Source: Paeniglutamicibacter antarcticus
GTDB lineage: Bacteria > Actinomycetota > Actinomycetes > Actinomycetales > Micrococcaceae
Assembly (NCBI RefSeq): GCF_900010755.1
Contig: NZ_CZJT01000106.1
Coordinates: 1 to 64,000, forward strand
Direction of reading: 5' to 3'
Length of the DNA stretch: 64,000 bases
Below, one piece after another: positions 52,451-61,235 of this stretch (its first letter is position 1; each line of letters starts with the position of its first letter). Both the position numbers and the translations under genes were made by a program. The notes under the pieces are model-generated. The model was not told the origin of the DNA. It saw nothing but the letters and a program-made list of their open reading frames with translations, and made no database searches.

Positions 52451-54254
52451 CTCCCAATATTTCGGCCGCTTCCAGCCAAGTCATCTCTAGCTCTTCCTTT
52501 TCGGCTTCGACGTCTTGGAGAGTCGCGTTGAATTTGGCAACCTCGTCAAACTTCATCGCTTCGGAGGCCGTGGCCATCTGCGCGTGCAGTTTCTGGATCT
52601 GGGTATCGAGCTTGCCCATCTGGCGTTCGACCCGGTTAAGTTCCTTGCGTGCCTCGCGCTTCTCGGCTTCGCTGGGGCCGGCAGCCTGGGCGGCCGGGGC
52701 GCCGCCGGTCTTGTCTGTCGGGGCCCCGCTGGCGCCACCGGACTGCACGTTTTCGCGCAATTCAAGGTACTGGTCAACACCGCCGGGCAATCCACGGATC
52801 TTGCCGTCGCCCAACAGTGCGATCTGGTGGTCGGTGACGCGTTCCAGCAGGTAGCGGTCGTGGCTGACTACCACGAGGGTGCCGGGCCAACCATCGAGCA
52901 TGTCCTCGATCGCCGCAAGGGTGTCGGTGTCCAAGTCATTGGTGGGCTCATCGAGCATCAGTACGTTGGGTTCGCCAATGAGCAAGCGCAGGAGCTGAAG
53001 CCGGCGGCGCTCGCCACCTGAAAGTTCCTTGACCGGGGTCCACTGCTTGTCGGTCCCGAAACCGAGCTGTTCGGCCAGGGTTCCGGCAGAGATTTCCTTG
53101 CCGCCGACCTCGAAGGAGACCCTCTCAGACTTGATGACCTCGATTAGGCGCATCTCGGCGACCTCGTCAAGTTCCTTGACCTCCTGGGTCAGGATGGCGG
53201 TCTTAACCGTTTTGCCGCGCTTGATCACGCCGCTGGTGGGTTCGATCTCGCCGTTGAGCAGACGCATCAGCGTCGATTTGCCGGCGCCGTTGACACCGAC
53301 GATGCCGACTCGTTCGCCCGGTGCCAGACGCAGGGTGATGTTGTTGAACAGCGGTTTGCCGGTGCCGAAGTCCAGTGAAACATGCTCGAGGTCCAGCACA
53401 TCCTTGCCCAGCCGGGCCGTGGCCATCTTGTTCAGCGCGACCGTGTCGCGGGCGACGGGGACATCGGCGATGAGGTTGTTGGCCGCCTCGATGCGGAACT
53501 TCGGCTTGGCAGTGCGGGCCGGGGCGCCTCGGCGCAACCAGGCAAGTTCTTTCTTGACCAGCTGCTGGCGTTTGCTTTCGACAACCGAGGCGGTGCGGTC
53601 GCGCTCGGCGCGGGCCAGCACGTAGGCCGCGTACCCGCCGTCGAACGGGTCGACGATTCCGTCGTGGACTTCCCAGGTGCGGGTGCAAATTTCGTCCAAG
53701 AACCAACGGTCGTGGGTGACCACGAGCAGGCTGTTGGCGTTTGCGCGCCAGCGGTTTTTCAAGTGCTTGGCCAGCCAGGCAACACCCTCCACGTCGAGGT
53801 GGTTGGTGGGTTCATCGAGCATGATGACTTCGTGTTCGCCGATGAGCAGCTTGGCCAGGGCGACGCGGCGCTTCTGGCCGCCGGAGAGTGAAGCGACTTC
53901 GGCATGCCAGTCGACCTCGCCGACCAGCCCGCCCATGACTTCACGCACCAGCGGGTTTGAGGCCCACTCGTGGTCAGCTGCCTCGCCGACGATTGCCTCG
54001 CCCACCGAAAGGTGCCCTTCGAGCACGTCGGACTGGTCAAGGTAGGCAACCCGTACGTCGCCGCGCTTGGTGACGCGTCCCGAGTCCGGGGTGATGCGTC
54101 CGGCCAACAGGCGCATGAGCGTGGACTTGCCGTCGCCGTTGCGACCGACCATGCCGATGCGGTCGCCGTCTTCCAGACCCAGTGAAAGGGAATCGAGGAC
54201 GGTACGGGTGCCGAAGGACATTGAAACGTTTTCGGCGCCGAGCAGATGTGCCAC
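52446..54254 (-). CDS. ABC-F family ATPase (Uup/EttA-like)
   Basis: This soluble protein has two ABC domains and no membrane segments, as in ABC-F factors that act on the ribosome. At 602 residues it is of usual length for Uup-like members. The first domain has Walker A GRNGDGKS, signature LSGGQKRR and LDEPTNHLD. The second has GVNGAGKS, LSGGERRR and LDEPTNDLD. A C-terminal coiled coil (about residues 530-600, charged, Glu/Lys-rich) is present, as in Uup. The gene is a backbone member just upstream of the block B edge, and lies 16 bp after ispE. Confidence 0.93.
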   Translation of the reverse strand: MAHLLGAENVSMSFGTRTVLDSLSLGLEDGDRIGMVGRNGDGKSTLMRLLAGRITPDSGRVTKRGDVRVAYLDQSDVLEGHLSVGEAIVGEAADHEWASNPLVREVMGGLVGEVDWHAEVASLSGGQKRRVALAKLLIGEHEVIMLDEPTNHLDVEGVAWLAKHLKNRWRANANSLLVVTHDRWFLDEICTRTWEVHDGIVDPFDGGYAAYVLARAERDRTASVVESKRQQLVKKELAWLRRGAPARTAKPKFRIEAANNLIADVPVARDTVALNKMATARLGKDVLDLEHVSLDFGTGKPLFNNITLRLAPGERVGIVGVNGAGKSTLMRLLNGEIEPTSGVIKRGKTVKTAILTQEVKELDEVAEMRLIEVIKSERVSFEVGGKEISAGTLAEQLGFGTDKQWTPVKELSGGERRRLQLLRLLIGEPNVLMLDEPTNDLDTDTLAAIEDMLDGWPGTLVVVSHDRYLLERVTDHQIALLGDGKIRGLPGGVDQYLELRENVQSGGASGAPTDKTGGAPAAQAAGPSEAEKREARKELNRVERQMGKLDTQIQKLHAQMATASEAMKFDEVAKFNATLQDVEAEKEELEMTWLEAAEILGE

Positions 54255-54270
54255 GGGTGAGGGCTCCTAG

Positions 54271-55212
54271 CTAGTGGGTGTGTTCGTTAGAGGGCAGGAT
54301 GCTGGCTCCGGGAACCGGGCCGTGCACGGCGACCGTCGCCACGCCCGCCTCGTCCAAGAGCTGGTTCATGATTTCCGCCCCGTGCGCCGCATTGCGCGCT
54401 AGCAGGGCAAGCGTCGGGCCGGAGCCAGAGACCAGTGCGTGCAGGGCACCTGCGGCCTCACCGAGGTCGCGCACCACGCCGAGTTCCGGGGCAAGTGCCA
54501 GTGCAGCGCGGGTCATGTCGTTGACCAGCAGGCCCGAAAGCACATCAACATCGGCGTCCATCAGAGCTCCGACCATGGCCGGGTTGACCTCGGTGGGAGT
54601 CTGCACATCCTCGGTGGCGCGCAGCCTGTCAAGCATTCCGTAGACGCGCGGTGTCGAGAGTCCATACGAGGCAGGAACCAACACCCAATCGGTGCGTTCA
54701 CGCAGCAGCAGCGGAGCCAGCAGGTCTCCGACGCCCAATCCGACAGCGGCGCCGCCGTGCAGGGCGAAGGGAACATCTGCGCCCAGCCGCGCACCGAGCC
54801 TGGCCAGCTCCTCGCGGTTAAGCCCGGTCCCCCAGAGCGCGTTGCAGGCCACCAGAGTGGCCGCGGCATCCGCCGATCCGCCACCCATGCCACCGGCGAT
54901 GGGCACCCGCTTGGTGATGCACAGGTTCACACCCGCATAGTGCCCGGTGTGTTCGCGCAGCAAGAGTGCTGCCTTGACCACAAGGTTATCCGGGCCCAGC
55001 GGGAAGGAATCCGGATCGGCGACAGAGGTTGAATCCGGGTGCAGCGAGACGTGGATTTCCTCGTCCTCGCGCCCAGTTGCCGAGACGTCTTCGTAGAGCG
55101 ACACTGCCAAGTAAAGACTCGCCACCGAATGGTAGCCGTCTTCCCGGGGTGGACCAACCTTGAAATAGCAGTTGATTTTTCCCGGTGCCCGGGCGGTGAT
55201 GGTGTGGCTCAT
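54271..55212 (-). CDS. ispE: 4-diphosphocytidyl-2-C-methyl-D-erythritol kinase
   Basis: IspE phosphorylates CDP-methylerythritol in the MEP isoprenoid pathway, which ultimately supplies undecaprenyl phosphate for cell-wall and exopolysaccharide assembly. The 313-residue GHMP kinase has the opening [20 protein letters not shown], the glycine-rich ATP loop [15 protein letters not shown] and the third motif [15 protein letters not shown] start at 55212, where ATGA overlaps the rsmA stop; a longer reading from 55350 would overlap rsmA by 140 bp and lacks homologous character. Confidence 0.96.
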   Translation of the reverse strand: MSHTITARAPGKINCYFKVGPPREDGYHSVASLYLAVSLYEDVSATGREDEEIHVSLHPDSTSVADPDSFPLGPDNLVVKAALLLREHTGHYAGVNLCITKRVPIAGGMGGGSADAAATLVACNALWGTGLNREELARLGARLGADVPFALHGGAAVGLGVGDLLAPLLLRERTDWVLVPASYGLSTPRVYGMLDRLRATEDVQTPTEVNPAMVGALMDADVDVLSGLLVNDMTRAALALAPELGVVRDLGEAAGALHALVSGSGPTLALLARNAAHGAEIMNQLLDEAGVATVAVHGPVPGASILPSNEHTH

Positions 55213-56090
55213 TCCGTACCGGATTCCAGCTTTTGCTTGGCTTCGGCAATGGCAGTGAATTCCAGGATGCCGAGCTTCTCGCCACGGGCCTGCGGATCGA
55301 TACCGGCGGCTACGAGTGCGGCTTCTGCCTGCGCCGGGGACCCAGCCCATCCAGCCAAGGCAGCGCGCAGGGTCTTGCGTCGCTGGGCGAAGGCCGCGTC
55401 GATGACGGCAAACACTTCCTTGCGGCTGGCGGTGGTCACCGGCGGCTCGCTGCGTTCGAAGCCGACAAGCCCGGAGTTGATCTTCGGTGCCGGCCAGAAA
55501 ACGTTCATGCCGATGACGCCGGCCTTACGCATGTTCCCGTACCAGGCACCCTTGACGCTGGGCACACCGTAGGTCTTGTTGCCAGGACCTGCAGCCATGC
55601 GGTCGGCGACTTCGTCTTGCACCATGACCAGGCCGTGTTGCAGCGAGGGGAAGTGCTCGAGCAGGTGCAGCACCACTGGCACTGCCACGTTGTACGGCAG
55701 GTTTGCCACCAGCGCTGTGGGGGCATGCGGAAGTTCGGTGATCTTCATGGCGTCGGAGAGGATCACCGTGAGGTTTTCGGCCTTTTCCGGACGGAATTCA
55801 GCGATCGTCTGCGGCAGGCGTGCTGCAAGTTTCGGGTCGATCTCCACCGCAACTACGCGTGCAGCGGCGTCAAGCAGGCCAAGCGTCAGCGAACCCAGGC
55901 CGGGGCCGACCTCGAGCACCGTCTCGCTGGGATCCAGTTTCGCAGTGGCAACGATGCGGCGGATGGTGTTTCCGTCGATGACGAAGTTTTGCCCCAGGGT
56001 CTTGGTGGGGCGTACGTCGAGTTCACCAGCAAGGCGGCGAATTTCTGTGGCGCCTAGCAGCGGCGGCGGGGTCGATTCTACGGAAGTCAC
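55209..56090 (-). CDS. rsmA: 16S rRNA (adenine1518/1519-N6)-dimethyltransferase
   Basis: RsmA (KsgA) dimethylates two adjacent adenines near the 3' end of 16S rRNA. The 293-residue protein has the conserved [11 protein letters not shown]-terminus, the S-adenosylmethionine site [16 protein letters not shown] with the acidic VAVEIDP strand, and the catalytic [10 protein letters not shown] motif. The C-terminal helical domain is complete. It is coupled to ispE and separated from rpf by about 150 bp with a terminator-like hairpin. Confidence 0.96.
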   Translation of the reverse strand: MTSVESTPPPLLGATEIRRLAGELDVRPTKTLGQNFVIDGNTIRRIVATAKLDPSETVLEVGPGLGSLTLGLLDAAARVVAVEIDPKLAARLPQTIAEFRPEKAENLTVILSDAMKITELPHAPTALVANLPYNVAVPVVLHLLEHFPSLQHGLVMVQDEVADRMAAGPGNKTYGVPSVKGAWYGNMRKAGVIGMNVFWPAPKINSGLVGFERSEPPVTTASRKEVFAVIDAAFAQRRKTLRAALAGWAGSPAQAEAALVAAGIDPQARGEKLGILEFTAIAEAKQKLESGTE

Positions 56091-56144
56091 TGTTCAATCT
56101 TAGTTCAGGCACCGGCCTGAGCCGACCGGCGCTTGGCGGGAAGC

Positions 56145-56179
56145 CCGATGGGCTCCGCAAGAAGTGCGGAGCCCATCGG
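56145..56179. terminator. Hairpin between rpf and rsmA
   Basis: ccgatgggctccgca (56145-56159) and tgcggagcccatcgg (56165-56179) make a perfect 15-bp stem with a 5-nt loop. No T run follows on either strand. It lies about 60 bp after the rpf stop and likely terminates or attenuates that transcript. Confidence 0.65.
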
Positions 56180-56237
56180 TCATATTGGTTTATGTTCGCC
56201 CAGGAGTTGCCCCGTGCGAGCTGCGGTGCGCTGGTGT

Positions 56238-57377
56238 TTAGCGCAGGCCCAGCTTGCGGGAGCAGGCTGGCCAGTGGCCCCAGCCACCGTTCTTGCGAAG
56301 CTTCTCTGCGGTGGCAACCTGCTCGGCAGGGGTGGCCTGGTGTGGCAGGGCCGCGTACTTGCCACCGCCCGCGCCGCGCCAGCTGCTGGCCGAGAATTGC
56401 AGGCCACCGTAGTAGCCGTTACCAGAGTTGATGGACCAGTTGCCGCCGGATTCGCACTTGGCCAAGGCTGCCCACGAAGAGGAAACACTGCCCGGGGTCT
56501 TGGTTTTCTTGGTCGGCTCAGGCTTCGGCTTCGGCTTCGGCTTCGTCCCGACGGATACTTCCTCGGTGATTGCCTCGGTGGTGACTGTCTTGCTGTCAAG
56601 GTCCTTCGCGGTTTCCTTGCCATTGCGCAGTGTCACGGTGTAGGTGAGAGTACGCTCGCCATCAACGCCCTTGGCCACGGTCTTCTTGGTACCCACCAGA
56701 GCTTTGGCATCCTTGACGGACTTGCTGTCATGGGCAATCTTCTCGGTTTCGGTGACCTTCTTGGTTTCCACCCGGGTCACTGTCACCTTCAGGTTATCGG
56801 TGACCTCGGCGGCAGGCTTGACATTGAGTTCGTCGTTCTTGCCCAAGGCAACCTTGGCTTCGGTGAGCACTTCGGAAACGGTGCCCGCGGTGGTCTCAAG
56901 GTTCTTGGTGTCACCATCAACCTGGATCGTCACTGCCTTGGGAGTGGAAATGTCGATCGGTGAACTCAAGGTCGCCAGCTCGAGGGAAGCGACCTGTGCG
57001 ATTTCGGCGTTGGAATCAACATCAAGCTGTGTGAGCACATCGGCAACAGTCATGCCGGTGGTGTGAACCACCCGGTCAACGCCGTCGATATTGACCTGTA
57101 CGGTCTTGTTGCGCTTGATCTCGATGGATGCGCCATCGGCGACCGCTGAATCAAGGGCGGGGGAAACCACATCGAGGCCGTTTAGCTCGATCTGGGAGTC
57201 CTTCAGGACATCGGCCACTGTTGCGGCACGGGTGGAGACACTTTGGTTTACTCCGTCAATCGCCACAGCGACGGTCTTGCTTCCACCCACGAAGGTGACA
57301 AGACCCAGGATCAAAGCGGTCAGGACGGCTGCTTGCGCACCGATTTTCACCCAACGATTCTTGAAGGCATTCTGCAC
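56238..57377 (-). CDS. rpfB: Resuscitation-promoting factor, RpfB type
   Basis: Rpf proteins are secreted muralytic enzymes that help wake dormant actinobacteria. The 379-residue protein has an N-terminal signal or anchor (about residues 12-30). Three DUF348 repeats follow, each ending TVADVL-like (near 52, 107 and 165), then a G5 domain (about 190-275) and a Lys-Pro linker. The C-terminal Rpf lysozyme-like domain (about 300-379) has WAALAKCESGGNWSINSGNG with the catalytic glutamate, the pattern YYGGLQFS, and the second cysteine in WPACSRK. Position between tatD and rsmA matches rpfB of M. tuberculosis. Confidence 0.95.
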   Translation of the reverse strand: MQNAFKNRWVKIGAQAAVLTALILGLVTFVGGSKTVAVAIDGVNQSVSTRAATVADVLKDSQIELNGLDVVSPALDSAVADGASIEIKRNKTVQVNIDGVDRVVHTTGMTVADVLTQLDVDSNAEIAQVASLELATLSSPIDISTPKAVTIQVDGDTKNLETTAGTVSEVLTEAKVALGKNDELNVKPAAEVTDNLKVTVTRVETKKVTETEKIAHDSKSVKDAKALVGTKKTVAKGVDGERTLTYTVTLRNGKETAKDLDSKTVTTEAITEEVSVGTKPKPKPKPEPTKKTKTPGSVSSSWAALAKCESGGNWSINSGNGYYGGLQFSASSWRGAGGGKYAALPHQATPAEQVATAEKLRKNGGWGHWPACSRKLGLR

Positions 57378-57665
57378 AGGATTCCAAACTTAGTTTCATT
57401 CCAGGCACGGGGAACCAGATTTTGCGCGTAGATCAACATCCTGTGGAGAACCAACCACCTCAGGAGTGACCCTTGCGAAAATACTTAAATATAGAGGCAC
57501 GATCCGATGCCGTTGAGTGCGTGTCCCTTGAACGGATTCAAGATCCAAACCAACAGCCTCAAATGCACCCGGGAGTCTTCCCCGATCCCGGCTACTTATT
57601 TTCAACCGTAATCGAATCGTAATAATGCCGCAAGTGGCTCGTGCTTGAATTGTGGAAAAAATGCA

Positions 57666-58628
57666 CTAGAACGAGCCGTAGACGCGTTCGGTGTTAGCGG
57701 CGAGAATACGGCAGTATTCTTCGAGGCCGACGCCCAAGTGATCGGCCATGAAACGCACGGTTTGCGGAATCAGGTAACTGGCGTTGGGCCGCCCCCGGTA
57801 AGGGTGCGGCGTCAGGAAGGGAGCATCCGTCTCAACCAGCACCAATTCGGGCCTGGCCACTGACAATGCCTCCCGCAGGTCCACGGAATTCTTGAAGGTT
57901 ACGGTGCCCGAAAATGACAGGTACCAGCCATTTGCATTGCAGATTTCGGCCAGCGCGGCGTCACCGGAAAAGCAGTGGAAGACCACGCGCTCGGGTAAAT
58001 CTTCACTTTCAAGGACCCGGACTACATCGAGATGTGCATCACGATCGTGGATCTGGAGCGCTTTTCCGTTTTCCCTAGCGATGCGAATATGTTCACGGAA
58101 AGAGAATTCCTGTGCGGGGCGGCCCGCTTCACCGGTGCGGAAATAGTCGAGACCGGTTTCACCTATCGCCCGCACTCGCTCACGTCCGGCGAGTGATTCA
58201 ATCCGCTCGAGCGCGGATTCCAGCCCGCCGCTGGCCGCAAGGCGCGCGGCATCATTGGGGTGAATGGCAATAGCAGCCAAGACCCTTGAATCCCCTTCTG
58301 CGGCACGCACAGCAAATTCGGAAGATTCAACATCGCAACCGACCTGGACGACCCCTGGCACGCCAACAGCGTTTGCTGCATCAAGCGCCTCGGTGACGCT
58401 CACATTCACTTGACCGTCACGGAAATCCATGTGGGTATGGTTATCCGGCACTCCGAAGGGCAGCGGTTCAGGCGCCGGAGGGTAGGAAAGGTTTCGCTTC
58501 TTGCCCTGCCCACTATCGGCACTACGCGAAAGCTCATTCCCATCAGCTACCGGGGATTCAGCCGGGAGGTAGGCCCGGGGTACCCCAAAAGTGCTTCCGT
58601 CCCGGTTTTCTCCACTACCCTTGGCCAT
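57666..58628 (-). CDS. tatD: TatD family metal-dependent DNase
   Basis: This is a TIM-barrel metallohydrolase. The 320-residue protein has the metal-binding DNHTHMDF near residue 62, GETGLDYFR with the bridging glutamate, then the histidines in LQIHDRDAH and VFHCFSGD, and the final VETDAPFLTPHPYRG. An unusually long polar N-terminal extension of about 60 residues precedes the barrel. The start is supported by aaggag nine bases upstream of the ATG at 58628, so the extension is probably translated. It is divergent from moxR and precedes rpf by 288 bp. Confidence 0.94.
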   Translation of the reverse strand: MAKGSGENRDGSTFGVPRAYLPAESPVADGNELSRSADSGQGKKRNLSYPPAPEPLPFGVPDNHTHMDFRDGQVNVSVTEALDAANAVGVPGVVQVGCDVESSEFAVRAAEGDSRVLAAIAIHPNDAARLAASGGLESALERIESLAGRERVRAIGETGLDYFRTGEAGRPAQEFSFREHIRIARENGKALQIHDRDAHLDVVRVLESEDLPERVVFHCFSGDAALAEICNANGWYLSFSGTVTFKNSVDLREALSVARPELVLVETDAPFLTPHPYRGRPNASYLIPQTVRFMADHLGVGLEEYCRILAANTERVYGSF

Positions 58629-58806
58629 CGCCAGTACTCCTTACTGTTAATGCCGCCGTCCTTGGGAAACGCGCGCCCACAACCCACAAGGGTACGCGGC
58701 TCCGGCAATAGCCTCCCGCTCAATGTGACCCGATGCACATCAATGCCGGTATCGTGGAGTATGGAATTCTACGACTACTCGCTGCCGTATTTCAGGAGGA
58801 CCCTGC

Positions 58807-59787
58807 ATGTCATTATCCACCGAGCCCCAGGCCCTTTCGGCCGATGAATTCGGCCGAGTGTGTGAGGACGTCTTGGCGGCAATTGCCACCGTTATCGATG
58901 GCAAGCGCGAGGTGGCCCGCACCGCGTTAATCGTTTTACTCGCCCAGGGGCATCTGCTGCTGGAAGACGTCCCAGGGGTGGGCAAAACCATGCTTGCCAA
59001 AACCTTGGCCAAGACCGTGGACTGCACGGTCCACCGCATCCAGTTCACCCCGGATCTATTGCCGTCCGACGTCACCGGAGTGTCGATTTTCAATCAGGAC
59101 ACCCACGAATTCCAGTTCCGCCAGGGTCCAGTGTTTGCCCATATCGTCATCGGCGATGAAATCAACCGGGCAAATGCCAAGACCCAGTCAGCGCTGCTTG
59201 AATGCATGGAAGAGGGGCAGGTGACAGTTGACGGGGTCACCCACCACTTGGGCAGTCCCTTCATGGTGATTGCCACACAAAACCCCATCGAGTTGGAAGG
59301 AACCTTCCCACTCCCCGAGGCCCAGCGCGACCGTTTCATGGCCAAGATTTCCATGGGGTATCCGGATGCCGCCGCCGAAATGCTGATGCTTGAATCCCAC
59401 CAGTCCAATTCTCCATTGGACAGCGTGCGCCCGGTGCTTGACCTGGGCATGCTGCATACCCTGATTAATACGGTTGCAGCTGTATTCGTCTCCGAACCGG
59501 TCAAGGAATACATTGTCGCCTTGGGCCGGGCGACCCGCGAACACAGTGAAATTCGCTTGGGAGCGTCGCCACGCTCGCTGCTGCAGTTGTTGCGCGCCGC
59601 GAAGGCGGAAGCCGCATTGAACGCGCGCGACTACGTACTTCCCGAAGACGTGCGCCGCATCGCCACAGATGTCTTGGGGCATCGGCTTATCCTTCACCGT
59701 CGTGCGGAAGCCGCAGGCATTAATGCCGAATCGGTGCTCGGAGCAATCCTCACTTCCATCCCGGTTCGCGCCGGCGCCCGCGGCTGA
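58807..59787 (+). CDS. MoxR family AAA+ ATPase
   Basis: The 326-residue protein has Walker A EDVPGVGKTMLAKTL (near residues 51-65), Walker B GDEINRANAKTQSALLE and sensor 1 MVIATQNPIE, as in MoxR ATPases that act as chaperones with partner proteins. A strong ribosome binding site, aggagg, is at 58795-58800. The DUF58 gene follows after 23 bp and the transglutaminase after that, a conserved trio thought to work at the cell surface. The substrate of the trio is not known. Confidence 0.94.
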   Translation: MSLSTEPQALSADEFGRVCEDVLAAIATVIDGKREVARTALIVLLAQGHLLLEDVPGVGKTMLAKTLAKTVDCTVHRIQFTPDLLPSDVTGVSIFNQDTHEFQFRQGPVFAHIVIGDEINRANAKTQSALLECMEEGQVTVDGVTHHLGSPFMVIATQNPIELEGTFPLPEAQRDRFMAKISMGYPDAAAEMLMLESHQSNSPLDSVRPVLDLGMLHTLINTVAAVFVSEPVKEYIVALGRATREHSEIRLGASPRSLLQLLRAAKAEAALNARDYVLPEDVRRIATDVLGHRLILHRRAEAAGINAESVLGAILTSIPVRAGARG

Positions 59788-59810
59788 AAAATCGAAAGTA
59801 ATCCAGGACC

Positions 59811-61235
59811 ATGACCCACCCAGACCCGGATCCCGCAGAATTCCGGGAATCGCCGCACAACACAAGATGGGCCACCCAAGAGAGGCCACCGAGCCTACGT
59901 GAGCGCGTACATCTAGGATTCCTCACCCCACGCGGGTGGGGGTTGTTCTCATCGGGCGTGGTGGCATTGGGGGGCTCCTGGGTGTTGGGCAGGCGTGAAC
60001 TCATGGCGATTTCGCTCTTCTTGATTGTCATTCCGTTGCTTGCCTCGCTGCTCTTGCGTTTCGGTCGCTCCCCGATCTCGGTGACCCGCACATTCAACCC
60101 GGCTATTGCCGAGGCCGGGTCCGGGATTCGCGTTAGATTGAAGATCACGCACGAAGGCCGCAGTCCGGGCCTGATGAAGTTGAACGACACTTTGCCGCAA
60201 GATTTCGGGCACGGGCCGGAATTTAGCTATCCTTCACGTTCGGCCGTCATCGATCGTGGTGTTGCCAGCAGCATGTATGAATATCGGCTGCGTTTGGCTT
60301 CCCGCGGCGTATATCCAATCGGCCCGGTCAAGGCACAGGTCACCGATCCGTTCGGGCTGGCCATGCGACCCGCCGCGCTTGATACGCCAAGTGCACTTGT
60401 GGCAATGCCCCCCGTTGAGTCCTTGGAACTCGGAGCGATGCCCGGCGAGCGCGGAAACCACGGACAGGCGAGCTCAAACCGCCGTTTGACCCCCGATTCC
60501 TTCGACGTGATGACCCGGGAATACCGAGACGGTGATTCGGTGCGCCGAATTCATTGGCCGGCGACGGCCAGTCGTGGATCCATTATGGTGCGCCAGGAAG
60601 AATACCGGGCGACACCGCGTGCGATCATCATGCTCGATCGTTCACGTGCAGCTTTCCTCCAGCACGGTGTCGGTTCGGAAATTGCCCTTGAAATACCGCA
60701 GTTCACCGCTGCTCCCAAACAATCAAGCCAACGCTTTGAATGGGCGTTGCAGGCAGCTCTTGGCATTGGTGCGTATCTCTCCGAAAGCGGCTATGGAATT
60801 GAAATGGTTGATCACAGGGCGCGTCCGGTCAACCAAGTCTCGACGTCCGGTACTGAAGACGGCTCCGATGTCTTCAGCGGCGCACACGCGGTGGAAGACA
60901 TGCAATGCGCACTCGCAGCTTTGGGCCTTGAAGATGTTCCCACCCGGCCCCATGAGGGGCAGGAAGTGGCGCTATCGGCTGGCTTGCGTACGAAACTGCG
61001 CGCTGACGGGGACCGTTTGGTTCTACTTCTCGGCGACGTTTCTGTGGCAACCGCTGATACGTGGATTGAATCGGTTGGTGCGCAGCGCAAAGTCATGGTG
61101 ATCGTCGTGGTCCATCGCCCTGAGCAAGTCCAGGCCGTCATTCAACGATTCAGGCAGGCTGGCTGGGCGGCCTTGGCCACATCTCCTAAAATGCAGTTGG
61201 CCGATGCATGGGACGAATTGGGTAGGCAATCATGA
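59811..61235 (+). CDS. DUF58 domain membrane protein
   Basis: This 474-residue protein has two adjacent hydrophobic segments near residues 40-85, then a beta-rich region and the DUF58 signature (EYRDGDSVRRIHWPATASRG, about residues 230-250). A von Willebrand-like C-terminal part begins at RAIIMLDRSRAAF. DUF58 proteins are partners of MoxR ATPases. The stop overlaps the next gene by four bases (ATGA), confirming an operon. Confidence 0.92.
   Translation: MTHPDPDPAEFRESPHNTRWATQERPPSLRERVHLGFLTPRGWGLFSSGVVALGGSWVLGRRELMAISLFLIVIPLLASLLLRFGRSPISVTRTFNPAIAEAGSGIRVRLKITHEGRSPGLMKLNDTLPQDFGHGPEFSYPSRSAVIDRGVASSMYEYRLRLASRGVYPIGPVKAQVTDPFGLAMRPAALDTPSALVAMPPVESLELGAMPGERGNHGQASSNRRLTPDSFDVMTREYRDGDSVRRIHWPATASRGSIMVRQEEYRATPRAIIMLDRSRAAFLQHGVGSEIALEIPQFTAAPKQSSQRFEWALQAALGIGAYLSESGYGIEMVDHRARPVNQVSTSGTEDGSDVFSGAHAVEDMQCALAALGLEDVPTRPHEGQEVALSAGLRTKLRADGDRLVLLLGDVSVATADTWIESVGAQRKVMVIVVVHRPEQVQAVIQRFRQAGWAALATSPKMQLADAWDELGRQS

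Noticed and set aside
55213..55350. Longer N-terminus for ispE
   Set aside because: It would overlap rsmA by about 140 bases and is Arg-rich shadow sequence; the ATGA overlap at 55209-55212 is the better start.
57378..57665. Possible cyclic-di-AMP (ydaO-type) riboswitch upstream of the rpf gene
   Set aside because: Rpf genes in actinobacteria often carry one. On the minus strand I found a GGGTCAC-like word but not the other conserved blocks or a supporting pairing pattern, so I do not call it.
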